DNA from: Nitrosomonas sp. Is79A3
GTDB taxonomy: Bacteria > Pseudomonadota > Gammaproteobacteria > Burkholderiales > Nitrosomonadaceae
Length of the DNA: 64,000 nucleotides
Assembly: GCF_000219585.1 (NCBI RefSeq)
Contig: NC_015731.1
Location: forward strand, 2,232,001-2,296,000
Direction of reading: 5' to 3'
A model generated the notes under the pieces. The model was not told where the DNA came from and ran no database searches. It saw nothing but the letters and a program-made list of their open reading frames with translations. This document shows, one piece after another, positions 51,034-60,318 of this stretch; the stretch's first letter is position 1, and every line of letters begins with the position of its first letter. A program made the translations under genes and the position numbers.

Positions 51034-51390
51034 ATGACACTACTTGAAATACGCAATGTAACCAAGCGATTAGGAAAGTTCACCGCCGTAGATAATTTTA
51101 GTATCGAGATCAAAGCCGGTGAATTCTTCACGCTGCTGGGTCCATCCGGTTGTGGCAAGACGACGTTATTACGCATGATCGCCGGTTTTGATGCGCCCGA
51201 CGGCGGGCAAATTTTGCTCGATGGTGAAGATATTGTCGGCTTTCCTCCGGAGAAACGTCCCTTTCATACCGTTTTCCAGAGCTATGCGCCATTTCCGCAT
51301 ATGACAGTAACCGACAATATCGGATCCTCGCTGAAAATGTCGGGCAAAACGCGCGAAGAAATTAAAATCCGCGTTGCCGAAACACTGGCA
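51034..51390 (+). pseudogene. truncated PotA/PotG-type ABC transporter ATPase
   Basis: The start MTLLEIRNVTKRLGKFTAVD and Walker A GPSGCGKTTLL are intact, and the Q-loop FQSYAPFPHMTV is present. The frame leaves the family after RVAETLA (51390), before the signature LSGGQ, Walker B and H-loop, so it cannot hydrolyse ATP. The frame continues as unrelated sequence to 51513. An IS5-type remnant follows directly. Spermidine/putrescine uptake ATPases are the closest group. Confidence 0.8.
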
Positions 51391-51463
51391 GACAAAACAA
51401 ATAGGTGTCCAGAATCAAGAATATCTAATCGTACAGAGCTCTTGAAAGAAGGTATTCTGGCAG

Positions 51464-51589
51464 CTGATTGGCAGCAGCGGTTTCAACGGCTATCAACAAA
51501 TCGTTGTTATTGATTAAGGTGTACTGCTTATAGCCAAAAACTGACTTGCCGCCTTTCTTAACCAGCGTACACCTGCAGTTGCTAATATC
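51464..51589 (-). pseudogene. IS5-family transposase remnant
   Basis: Minus-strand reading gives KKGGKSVFGYKQYTLINNND and then LLIAVETAAAN, the conserved KKGGKxxFGYKxH....D..G.......T.AN block of IS5-type transposases. It lacks the rest of the protein and is bounded by other sequence on both sides. Confidence 0.7.
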
Positions 51590-51597
51590 CTTATACA

Positions 51598-51674
51598 AGC
51601 AGCATGGAGAGATAGATGAACAAAGCCTTATCCACCAATGGAAAAAAATAACGGAAGAGTATAAAGAAAAACCC
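51598..51674. repeat. 75-bp repeat, copy 1
   Basis: The segment with GATGAACAAAGCCTTATCCA followed by CCAATGGAAAAA and ACGGAAGAGTATAAA is repeated at 60869-60947 with about 85% identity by eye. It adjoins the IS5 remnant, so it is probably part of that element or its flank. Confidence 0.65.
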
Positions 51675-51735
51675 AGAGAATGCTGTGGCAATCGGCACAC
51701 AACCGCGCCATAGAAACACTGAGCAGTTTACTGGA

Positions 51736-51769
51736 ATAAAAAGGGATTCAAATCAAACTTTGAATCCCT
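51736..51769 (-). terminator. terminator of carbonic anhydrase copy 2
   Basis: AGGGATTCAAA (51742-51752) and TTTGAATCCCT (51759-51769) form a perfect 11-bp stem with a 6-base loop. On the minus strand it is followed by TTTTTATT. Confidence 0.9.
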
Positions 51770-51801
51770 CCGGAACTACTGATTACAGCGAGAGAAGAAG
51801 C

Positions 51802-52587
51802 TTAGTGATTTATCCTTTGTGAAACAGAGCGGCCGTTCAGTTCTTGCTTATTCCTGGCATTATCGGAATAAATGCTTTTCAATTGTGCAAGCTGCTCTTG
51901 CGAAATGGTGATCGGTTCTGACAAAACCAGCCAGTTAACGCCTTCACTACACGGTGGCGTTGTGAGAGAGCCTGCCAGAGAATAATGATCCATTTGATTT
52001 TTAGGCAATAATGATCCCGGATTCAGCCGGATACCGGATTGATCGTTTTGTTCGCCACTGGTAGCCGGCACATTGTCCAAAATAGTCTGGAATACCGGAT
52101 TGCTCTCGCCTTCTTCTATCAAGACGCTGACAACAGCAATTTTTCCATCGTCTTTAATATGTACATAATGCAATTCCGCAGGAAACTTTTTTTCTCCAAT
52201 GACATGTTCACTGGGTTCATGGAAATGAAATTGTATTAATGGATAAGATTCTTCACCAATAACCGCGTGACCTTGGTAATCATCCGATGTATTGACCTGC
52301 GCCGCATGGCCGGTATTATAAAAAACCGGTTTATCGGTAGGATATCTAAACTTTAATCTATCCAGCCGTTCTTCGTGGCTTAATGCTGTCAAATCTATGG
52401 GGGATTGATGTTTACCAATGCCACAAGTGGCATATGGATACATCAACGGCACTTCTGACTGGGTATCATCTTTAATCGCACCCCATTGCGATTGTTCATC
52501 ATAACCCCAGTGCGGACTGGAAATCGCAACGGTTGCGTAGCCTATAAAAATTGTAGAAGCCAGGTTTCTCAATATTTTTGTACTCAT
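51802..52587 (-). CDS. periplasmic alpha-carbonic anhydrase, copy 2
   Basis: A 261-residue alpha-carbonic anhydrase with signal peptide (cleavage near AIS|S), zinc ligands H121, H123 and H140, disulfide Cys55 and the Cys of TTPPCSEG. It is a clear paralogue of the protein at 41383 and shares long identical stretches such as IGEESYPLIQFHFHEPSEHV. It follows the small CX4C protein gene at 52619-52840 by 31 bases. Having two periplasmic carbonic anhydrases suggests dosage or separate control. Confidence 0.93.
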   Translation of the reverse strand: MSTKILRNLASTIFIGYATVAISSPHWGYDEQSQWGAIKDDTQSEVPLMYPYATCGIGKHQSPIDLTALSHEERLDRLKFRYPTDKPVFYNTGHAAQVNTSDDYQGHAVIGEESYPLIQFHFHEPSEHVIGEKKFPAELHYVHIKDDGKIAVVSVLIEEGESNPVFQTILDNVPATSGEQNDQSGIRLNPGSLLPKNQMDHYSLAGSLTTPPCSEGVNWLVLSEPITISQEQLAQLKSIYSDNARNKQELNGRSVSQRINH

Positions 52588-52618
52588 TGGTTAACTCCGA
52601 TTTCAGATAGTCATTGGA

Positions 52619-52840
52619 TTAGCAGGTACTCTTTTTGCAAAATTCAACCATGGCTGGTTTCTTGGTCTGCTTCGAATCCTGAGGGGATTGAGAATTTTCT
52701 TTGGTGGTTGACGAATCTGATGGTGACGTCTGCTTTTGTTGATCCGAGTCAGAGGATAATTTGGATTTATCTCCCGCTGATTCAGCAAAACATGAAGTAC
52801 TAAAAGTCAATGCAGCAACCAGAAATATTTTTATAAGCAT
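52619..52840 (-). CDS. small exported Ser-rich CX4C protein, copy 2
   Basis: A 73-residue paralogue of the protein at 42214: signal peptide MLIKIFLVAALTFSTSCFA, a shorter Ser/Gln/Lys linker, and the C-terminal MVEFCKKSTC. The linker has diverged and shortened while both ends are kept. About 85 bases upstream of the ATG are also similar to copy 1. Confidence 0.75.
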   Translation of the reverse strand: MLIKIFLVAALTFSTSCFAESAGDKSKLSSDSDQQKQTSPSDSSTTKENSQSPQDSKQTKKPAMVEFCKKSTC

Positions 52841-52900
52841 AAATTCCTCATTATTAAAAAAGGATTAGTCGAGCTCTTATCATTCAAACAGCGTCCAACC

Positions 52901-52914
52901 TGTTCAGTAGAAAT
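52901..52914 (-). promoter_or_regulatory. degenerate GTAA-type palindrome upstream of CA module copy 2
   Basis: CTGTTCAGTAGAAATT corresponds position by position to the element at 42511 and lies 61 bases before the start at 52840. Taken alone it would not be called. Confidence 0.3.
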
Positions 52915-52983
52915 TGTAGCGAAAAATAATTAAGATGAAATACGTGTGAACACCTATAGCAATTAGCGCGCAAACTTGTTTAG

Positions 52984-53240
52984 CTAAATAATTTTTTCAA
53001 GATATTCGATCGTTAACCCGGGAACTTTGGGCACACCGATACCCAGATGCAATGGATAAGTTTCAATCCTGCCGGTGCGCGAGTACCCTCTGCGTTGATA
53101 AAATGCGATTAATTCCGGGCGCTGTGATATCACAAACATGACAAACTTGTGCACGCGCAGAGTGCTGAATGCAATACTTTCTGTCTGCTCAAGCACATAC
53201 TTGCCGAGCCTTTTTCTTTGCAAATTGAGGTCAGAACACA
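52984..53240 (-). pseudogene. truncated GNAT acetyltransferase copy
   Basis: The last 84 codons match the C-terminal half of the intact GNAT gene at 60987-61505 in order: LGKYVLEQTESIAFSTLRVH, ISQRPELIAFYQRRGYSRTG and YPLHLGIGVPKVPGLTIEYL. The N-terminal half is missing and sequence upstream of 53240 is unrelated. The acetyl-CoA loop QGKGLG is here QRKRLG, so it is not a functional enzyme. Confidence 0.85.
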
Positions 53241-53411
53241 GACTGGATCCCATATTATAGATTCGACCATTTTAAGTAATGAAGTCTCAAACTAAGAATA
53301 TAGCCGATGGCATAACGATAATTTTTATTTCGTGACCTTGTGGGATGTCTATTGACTTGCATTGGATCCGCGACAAAGTACCTTCCCCCCAGTATTGCCG
53401 TAGCTTTGAGT

Positions 53412-56400
53412 TTATTTCCGTGGAAGCGCGCAATCAATTACACAAATCCGAATACGATGCATTTCTTCTGATGTCAGTGTCTGTTTCAAACGATTCTCCA
53501 ATTCAGGAGCAGTAGTGGGTTTCTTACCGCCATCGACAGGAGAGGGCATCCCTTCCCCATCAAACCAAAACACCAAATAAATTCCATACCCATCCGTACC
53601 CGGATCGCGAACATATTTGGCAATCAATTGCTCACGAATCGCACGCCAAAGATCAGCATGACTGTCTTTCTTGATTTCGATGGGAATGTTGAATCCATTG
53701 GCGCCGTCAAATGAAACCCTGATGTCAGCACGCTTGTCGTCCGCGTAACTGCCCTCCCTTTCGGCATTAATACTGAGCTTCCCAAGCCGCTCCCGCAGAT
53801 CGGACAGCAAAGCATCGCGGCAATCGTTCTCAGGTTTGGGTTTTTCCAGTTTTTTATTATTTGCGTCGTAGCTCCAATATTGCCGGTAATCGTTGGTACT
53901 GCCATCACGAATTTTCCGCGCGATACCGCGCAAATGATCAAAAGTCAAAGCAGCCAGATCGGCAGCACTAGCTGGTTGAAGGTTAGCCAGCGTGCGACCA
54001 ATTTCCGTGATGCTTAAGCGTTTGAACGACACCTTGCGTCGAATAATACGCTGAGAATGCAAAGCGTTGCGCAAATGACTCTGCCAAGACTTAAGCTCAG
54101 GTAGATTCTGTAAACGTTCAAGTTCACAGGCAGCTCCTTCCGTAGGGTAATTACTTAGTTTATTGATAAAGGAGCGTACCAAGTCGGCTGCGTTCATGGA
54201 TAAGCTAACCGTATAAGCCCCAATTACACGTTCGGGAGAACAATCCGGTGCCAGCAATTCGATCAGACGGCCAAGCGCAGTTTCGGAAATTAACACCCAA
54301 TCGGGCAAATGGCGTTCGACGTGGTCGTGATAGAAAAAATTTACCAAGCATCCCTTCCGCACAGCGTTCGCTCCAATATGCTGAAACAATCGGGTTTCAT
54401 AAATATCCGGGGCAATCAGCAAACCACAACTTAACCAGTACACTCGCTGCGTAGCATTCATACTTTTTAGTTCAAGTTTTCGAGCGACCAATGTTGTAAA
54501 TACTTCCCGGTCAAGGTAACGCAATGCACCTTTTAGCAGCAGAACAAGTGTGTTCGGTAACTGAATTCTTCGGGCGCGTAACGAAAATTCTTCCAGAAGT
54601 TTCGGTAGCACCGCGCGTGCAACCTCACTATACGCATCGTCACACACCAAGGAACTCAGCCCGGAAACATGCTCTTTCCCCGCACGCAACATGGCCAGGA
54701 GGTAAACTAGCAGTACTTCCGCCACCAACGCAGGACGTTGCCGTACAAGTGCCTTAAACCATTCCGAATCATTGTAATTGCCATAAGTAAGCTGGAACGC
54801 TATTAAGCGTGACAACACAGCATCTTCAAGCCGTAACGCATTGATTGGATCATTCTGAAATAATTCATCCATACCAACCAAGCAAACCAAACGAATATGA
54901 TCCCATTCTGACCTAATTTCCAAATCAACAATTTCACTCACACTCGGCAAATCGTTACGATTAAGCGCTTGGCGAAAACCTGAATAAGCCGCTTCGATCA
55001 GTTCCTCATCGTCATTCAGAAAATTCACAAGACGTTCGCGAGATGTTTCCCCCCAGGTCTCGTCACTTAATCCCTCATATGCCAAAGCAAGTTCATCCAA
55101 TATCTTTGGATGCGCACTGCCATCCCGAATAACTGCAATATGTTGACGAAAAGATTTAATCCAGCCTTTTTTCTGCTCTTCCTGCCCGATTCTGCGTTGC
55201 CGATCTTCGAGGGCGAATTTATGTTGCCAATCTCCGATGGGACAAGATATAACTTGTTCAAACTGGACTTGAAAATTGGGATGTGCCGCAATCCATATTT
55301 CAAGAAACTCCAACATCGAGAGAGTCAATTCCTGCTGTTCTCCTCGCTGCTTTAGCTGCCGAATAGCTTGATCAAAATAAAATTCCGCTAATTCGCGATA
55401 TTGTTCCGTTGCCGCTTTCTCCAGATACCACATTTCAATTCCGTTTGGAGGCCGTGACCGGTACAGGTGATTTTCACAGCGATACATGCAAGCCCGAGTA
55501 TTCTCATGATTGGCGCATCGTGCAGCACCCAGTTCAATCATGGCTTTATAACGTTCAGGCCGATCAGCAAACCATGCTGCAATAAATTCAGCGCTTTCTC
55601 GATCAAGCCTAGGGCCGCCATGCTCGTTAAGACCAATGCCTAACCAGTCATAGAGCTGTTCATTGGCAATTGTATCGCCGAACTCCTTTAATCCGCGCAC
55701 CAGCAGATTTCCCGCCATACGGTTTTGATGATGCTCTTTCAGAATATGATCGATATCCGGTTTTACTTGTATGAATCTATCAAGCACAGCCAACAAGCTT
55801 TCTTTGGAAGATTTTTCCGGAAGATAGTGAATCCAAAAAACACGATAACTGCCAATCAAACTTTCAATTCTTGGAACATGCAAGTAATCAAATATTCTGT
55901 CAGGCGGAATAAGCTGCGGATAAAGCTCTTTTAGAATAATACCGAGTATTTCATCATCACAGTCTTCGACAATACCAGCGCGAATATCCACCGCGAATTT
56001 CAGCAACGTTACACAATCATCCAGAGCATTACGAACCCACGTTTTTATCGCACTTGTTCTAACGAATCGGTGGTAGCTGCTATCGCGCGCAATAACTTCG
56101 AGTAAATCATTAAGATTTGATAGTGGTTCGCCATAACGGATCGCTTCCAGCGCGCAATTTAATATCTCCTGATCCGTTTGCTCGCGAGAAGGCGAAATCA
56201 ATATTTCACGCAATAGCGGCTCAATATCCTTCGTGCCCAATGCGCCAAAAGGTGAGGAAGAAAAATCTTCCGAACGAAACCACGGATTGCGTTGCGCTTC
56301 ATTTTTTAAAGCGGCAAAAACAAATTTTTTATCCGCCAATGGGAAATGCCGCACATCGCCATATAGCACCACACCCAATGGGTCGCGTTCGATTAAGAGG

Positions 56401-57488
56401 CGGCGCGACTCATTAAGACAATGAACCGAAAGCCATGCGGCAAATCCGCGCAGATCGGTGACTACGCCGCCATCCGCACCTGTCATCAATGCAAGCACGC
56501 GGGCAAACGGCAAACCATCATCCTTGATACGTAAAGCAAGATGGCGCGCCCCGAGAAATTCAGCAATGCTGCGATGCACCGGGACGCGCAATTCTTCACC
56601 ATCACCCTGAAACAAATTGGTTTTCAGTGCAGCAAACAGTGGAAGATTAGACTCTATCAATTCCTTCCAGGAAGGATGCTGATCATCTACCCATTCTTCA
56701 TCGAGCGAAAAACCAGCCACACCCGATAACAACTGAATGGCACACAAATATCCTACAGCATCCAGCAGTATATCTTCGGAAAATGGCTGTTCCCGTTTTG
56801 CTTGACGGTGCTCGCGATTTTCTTCTTTTATGAGCTTTTTGCAAGCCATTTCATAAACCTGCATACGGCTTTGCGGCCATTCGTTTCCGCCTACTGCATT
56901 GACCAGCAAATTCAATGTTTGCGGATTGCGAAGTAGTTCATCCACCCGATGGATCCGCGCCTGGCGCATGAATTTAGCCGGATCGGAAACGGCGGGTTTA
57001 TGCCGGAGAATTTCGGCGATGTCATTATCATTCAAGGGATCAAGATGCAACGCGATGATTTCGCTATCCGGCGATACCCACTTCAAGGCTTCGCTGTCAC
57101 TCGCGCCCAGCCAATCCGCTTCGCGGCATGACAGACGGAATCGTGGACGGCCGAGTCTTGCCAGATGTTTACGAATGTCATCAAGTAGTATTCTGCTATC
57201 ACCACCACCGACACGCATCTCGTCCAATCCGTCAATGAACAGGGTTTTGCCTTGGTACTCCACTCCAGGTTCGAAAGTGGCAAAGTCTCGCGCGCTAATA
57301 TACTTGTCGCCGGATTCTTCCGCTTCTTGCTTAAAGGATGTAGTTTTACCCAATCCCGGATCGCCCAGTAACACGTATGCAGCTTGATCACGAAAGGATT
57401 CCAAAGAAAAACTTCTTCGCTCTTGCACTTTATCCGATCTGCGCGTGCAGGTACGCTGCACATGGAAAGGCTCTTCTTCCTTATTCAA
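53412..57488 (-). CDS. NACHT/STAND-type NTPase with C-terminal PD-(D/E)XK nuclease motif
   Basis: A 1358-residue cytoplasmic protein. The NTPase module is at the N-terminus: Walker A GDPGLGKTT (42-50), Walker B FIDGLDE (84-90, the NACHT signature) and a sensor region SCREADWL (about 119-126). A long helical middle (about 250-1200) looks like degenerate repeats and may be the sensor. The C-terminal region has D1255 (RADIRV), E1271 and K1273 (IEIKK) and Q1287, the PD-(D/E)XK nuclease set. STAND NTPase plus nuclease is the logic of antiviral Avs-like proteins, but here the nuclease is C-terminal. The start is TTG 57488 or a later GTG. Phage defence is the likeliest role, not shown. Confidence 0.8.
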   Translation of the reverse strand: MNKEEEPFHVQRTCTRRSDKVQERRSFSLESFRDQAAYVLLGDPGLGKTTSFKQEAEESGDKYISARDFATFEPGVEYQGKTLFIDGLDEMRVGGGDSRILLDDIRKHLARLGRPRFRLSCREADWLGASDSEALKWVSPDSEIIALHLDPLNDNDIAEILRHKPAVSDPAKFMRQARIHRVDELLRNPQTLNLLVNAVGGNEWPQSRMQVYEMACKKLIKEENREHRQAKREQPFSEDILLDAVGYLCAIQLLSGVAGFSLDEEWVDDQHPSWKELIESNLPLFAALKTNLFQGDGEELRVPVHRSIAEFLGARHLALRIKDDGLPFARVLALMTGADGGVVTDLRGFAAWLSVHCLNESRRLLIERDPLGVVLYGDVRHFPLADKKFVFAALKNEAQRNPWFRSEDFSSSPFGALGTKDIEPLLREILISPSREQTDQEILNCALEAIRYGEPLSNLNDLLEVIARDSSYHRFVRTSAIKTWVRNALDDCVTLLKFAVDIRAGIVEDCDDEILGIILKELYPQLIPPDRIFDYLHVPRIESLIGSYRVFWIHYLPEKSSKESLLAVLDRFIQVKPDIDHILKEHHQNRMAGNLLVRGLKEFGDTIANEQLYDWLGIGLNEHGGPRLDRESAEFIAAWFADRPERYKAMIELGAARCANHENTRACMYRCENHLYRSRPPNGIEMWYLEKAATEQYRELAEFYFDQAIRQLKQRGEQQELTLSMLEFLEIWIAAHPNFQVQFEQVISCPIGDWQHKFALEDRQRRIGQEEQKKGWIKSFRQHIAVIRDGSAHPKILDELALAYEGLSDETWGETSRERLVNFLNDDEELIEAAYSGFRQALNRNDLPSVSEIVDLEIRSEWDHIRLVCLVGMDELFQNDPINALRLEDAVLSRLIAFQLTYGNYNDSEWFKALVRQRPALVAEVLLVYLLAMLRAGKEHVSGLSSLVCDDAYSEVARAVLPKLLEEFSLRARRIQLPNTLVLLLKGALRYLDREVFTTLVARKLELKSMNATQRVYWLSCGLLIAPDIYETRLFQHIGANAVRKGCLVNFFYHDHVERHLPDWVLISETALGRLIELLAPDCSPERVIGAYTVSLSMNAADLVRSFINKLSNYPTEGAACELERLQNLPELKSWQSHLRNALHSQRIIRRKVSFKRLSITEIGRTLANLQPASAADLAALTFDHLRGIARKIRDGSTNDYRQYWSYDANNKKLEKPKPENDCRDALLSDLRERLGKLSINAEREGSYADDKRADIRVSFDGANGFNIPIEIKKDSHADLWRAIREQLIAKYVRDPGTDGYGIYLVFWFDGEGMPSPVDGGKKPTTAPELENRLKQTLTSEEMHRIRICVIDCALPRK

Positions 57489-57689
57489 GGCCTATGCTCT
57501 ACGAAAGAAAGAGACTTCAGAAATCGAAGCATATTTCAGGGTTGTACTGTGCGATTGACATTAAAATGTTATTGTTTGTATTAATCTGTACCAAGTTTAA
57601 ATGCATTCGCGATAAATTCGACATCGAGAGAATCCATTATCGCAAGTCTTTGGGGTCACACAAATCCAAATCTTTGGGATCAGGTACAG

Positions 57690-57897
57690 AATCAAGAATC
57701 CAATACCGGCAACGCACCCAACAAGATCACAAATCAAAAATCAAACTTAATTCATCGGCTATATTCTCAGTTCTGGACCTGGCTCCATGCTTCAATAACT
57801 GTCTTTTCGAGCATAGCGAGAAATCTATGCTATTGTTCCCCAAAGATTCCTCACTTCATTCGGAATGACAAGGTGGTTTATTCAGAGACTCCTCAAC
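57690..57897 (+). repeat. composite repeat E + MITE copy C
   Basis: A 100-bp segment containing AATCCAATACCGGCAACGCAC and TTAATTCATCGG is followed by MITE copy C (ending near 57897). The same pair in the same orientation is at 58576-58793. The two flank the exported-protein gene at 57958-58548. Confidence 0.75.
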
Positions 57898-57957
57898 CAG
57901 GATGGTGAGATAATGCCGCCTGGTGAGCATGCCCATTAATGTTTCTACGAGAGGTTT

Positions 57958-58548
57958 ATGATGCGCTTTATTTCTTCGTCGAATTGGCATAAAAGTTCTT
58001 TAGTACTCCGATTTTTGTTGTTAGGGGTAGCGACGACAATCAGTTTCTCAATTTCGGCCAGTCAGACTACCGGCACGGAGAAACACCCATTGGAAACAAT
58101 TGAGATCGCAGGTATTTCGTTAAATACACCGCCGGAAACGATAACGAAAATTCTGCAAGCGCAAGATTACATCCCAGTCAATGAAACCCTCTATACCAAG
58201 CAGGAACCGGCACAAAACGGGCGCAGCACCGTCTACCGCGTAGAAATCGAGGATACGGCAACATCCCGCCAGTTGAGTTATTTCAGAAGTTTAACCGGCG
58301 GACGAAATAAAAGTCCTGCGGCACGCGATGCGGCTATTCCTGCAGCCGAAATAACCACAGCGCAACAACTTTATGATTTCGTTTGTGTCGTTCCGCAAGC
58401 ACTACAAACGGAAAGAGCCTGCATGCCACAGACACCGGCAAATATTATTTTCGGCCATGGGCAATTGATTGCCATCGATGCGCATTACTCGGCATTACTG
58501 AAGGCATCGGACTCAAGTACATCAATGATTATCAAGTACATTGAGTGA
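57958..58548 (+). CDS. exported protein of unknown function
   Basis: A 196-residue protein with an N-terminal hydrophobic signal (about 15-34, VLRFLLLGVATTISFSIS to SAS|Q). The mature part has a helix-rich block TPPETITKILQAQDYIPVNE followed by TLYTKQEPAQNGRSTVYRVEIED and two Cys (VCVVP and RACMP) that could pair. No family recognised. It is flanked by ~210-bp direct repeats on both sides. GAGAGG precedes tandem ATG codons. Confidence 0.65.
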   Translation: MMRFISSSNWHKSSLVLRFLLLGVATTISFSISASQTTGTEKHPLETIEIAGISLNTPPETITKILQAQDYIPVNETLYTKQEPAQNGRSTVYRVEIEDTATSRQLSYFRSLTGGRNKSPAARDAAIPAAEITTAQQLYDFVCVVPQALQTERACMPQTPANIIFGHGQLIAIDAHYSALLKASDSSTSMIIKYIE

Positions 58549-58575
58549 TTTTTTACAATATGCCTACCAAGCACC

Positions 58576-58793
58576 GAATCTCGAATCCAATACTGGCAAC
58601 GCACACACCACCAAGTCACAAAACAGAAATCAGACTTAATCCGTCGGATATATTCTCGATTCGCGTATCTGACCCCGTGCTTCCCTGAATAACCGATATT
58701 TGTCATTCCAAACGTAGTGAGGAATCTTTGAGAATCAATTGCATAGATTTCTCGCTCTGCTCGAAATGACGGTTATCCAGAGTCTCCTTAAAA
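58576..58793 (+). repeat. composite repeat E + MITE copy D
   Basis: AATCCAATACTGGCAACGCAC opens the copy of repeat E, and MITE copy D follows (58681-58793) with CATTCCAAACGTAGTGAGGA and TTTCTCGCTCTGCTCGAAAT modules. It is the partner of 57690-57897. Confidence 0.75.
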
Positions 58794-59266
58794 AATATAG
58801 TATTGCCCCTATTTATTGACCTTCAACAGCTCCTTGGCCAAATCAATCGCTTGACTGGCCGGATTTTGCACTTGCCTGCCAAAATTCAGGTGATCGGGAG
58901 AGAAATTATCAATCAAGGTGGTGAATTCGGTCTCGCCGGGTTGTTTCAATTCCAACACATCGGCACGGCTGTCATAAAATGCGGCAAGACGCATGCTATA
59001 GCGGTAAAGATTGGACAGGATACTGATGAAATAGATGACAAAACCAATCACACCCACGCGGGTAAAATTCAACGTCATGGTCGCATTGGTCGAAAGCTGA
59101 TTGAGCGGATCAAAAAATTCATTAATGGTTTGCTCCGGTTCTTTCTTATCTGTCTCTGTTCGGTTAGCTGGTTTTTTTAAACGTGCAATTTTGTCATCGA
59201 TGCCCTTCAATTTCTCTGTCAGTCTGCTTATTTCCTGTTGATCTGTTTTTACAATGGTTTGAAATA

Positions 59267-60318
59267 GGCTCTGTAGCAATTAATTGTTGAATTGCTAGTC
59301 AAATATGCATCGGAATGTAAAAGAGGGGTTATGCATCATGAAAGCAGCTGAATTCAAAGATTGGATAAAATCGATTGAGAGGATGAGCCGCGGTCAGCGA
59401 GACAAGCTTCGAGAAAGATTAGAAAGAAAAGCCGGTGCTGATACGATCATAGAATTGATTGAGCAAGGGCAGAATGAAGAACGAATTTGTTCCCTATTGT
59501 CAGGGAACAAAGCTGTATCGGTGGGGTAAAGCCAGTGAGTTACAACGCTACCGATGCCGCCACTGCAATCACACATTTAATGCCCTGACAGGCACGGCAT
59601 TGGCCCGATTACGCCACAAAGACAAATGGTTTGATTATGAGCAAGCGATGGTTCAAGGGGTAAGTGTACGTAAAGCAGCGGTCAGCTGCGGAGTAACCAC
59701 GAACACGAGCTTTAAATGGCGTCACCGTTTTTTGCGAACGCCTGCACTCCATCAATCTCCCAAAATGATTGGCATTGTTGAAGCTGACGAAATGTATTTT
59801 CTGGAATCTTTTAAGGGACAACATCATTTACCGAGAGCCGCACGCAAACGAGGCGGCAAAGCTGCCAAGCGCGGCACATCAAAAGAACAGATACCTGTGC
59901 TAGTGGTGCGCGATCGTTATGGTGAAACTGATGACCGTATACTGCATGACACAAGCGCAGAGCAAATCGGAACAGTGCTTATCCCTTTGTTAAGCAAAGA
60001 TGTCATTCTCTGCACAGATGGAATGCCCGCCTACAGACAGATCACCAGGAATGCAAGAATTGTTCATCGTCCAGTCAACATTGCTGCAGGTCAACGAGTT
60101 ATCAACGATGTTTACCACATTCAGAATGTTAATGCTTATGGCAGCCGACTCAGACAATGGATGGCGAAGTTCCATGGTGTGGCAACACGCTATCTTGCAA
60201 GTTATCTGGGGTGGCATAGAATGATTGACCGTCTCGGTCAGAACGTTACACCAACCCTTTGTTTCCTAATGTCACTTGGGAAAACAAGACAATTTCAACA
60301 GTTAATTACTACATAGCC
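59267..60318 (+). mobile_element. IS1595-like insertion sequence (1052 bp) with 8-bp TSD
   Basis: Ends GGCTCTGTAGCAATTAATTG (59267) and, inverted at 60318, GGCTATGTAGTAATTAACTG are imperfect terminal inverted repeats of about 28 bp. The same 8 bases, TTGAAATA, lie at 59259-59266 and 60319-60326, an exact target-site duplication. It carries one transposase gene. Confidence 0.93.
59338..60316 (+). pseudogene. IS1595-family transposase, frameshifted
   Basis: The N-terminal part (59338-59490) reads MKAAEFKDWIKSIERMSRGQ and ends with NEERIC in one frame. The zinc-ribbon continues as PYCQGTKLYRWGK in the next frame, so an extra T near 59491 (TTTGTTCCC) disrupts the gene. The second frame holds the catalytic core: VEADEMYFLESFKGQ, ILCTDGMPAYRQ and the HIQNVNAY block of the ISXO2-like DDE transposases. 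Either the element is dead or a frameshift allows expression. Confidence 0.85.

Noticed and set aside
53255-53437. 60-codon minus-strand frame between the NTPase and the GNAT fragment
   Set aside because: It overlaps the NTPase 3' end in another frame and has no recognisable features.
57640-57680. possible tRNA-like or IS-end signal near TTTGGGATCAGG
   Set aside because: Short imperfect repeats of CAAATCCAAATC and TTTGGG; no cloverleaf or transposase.
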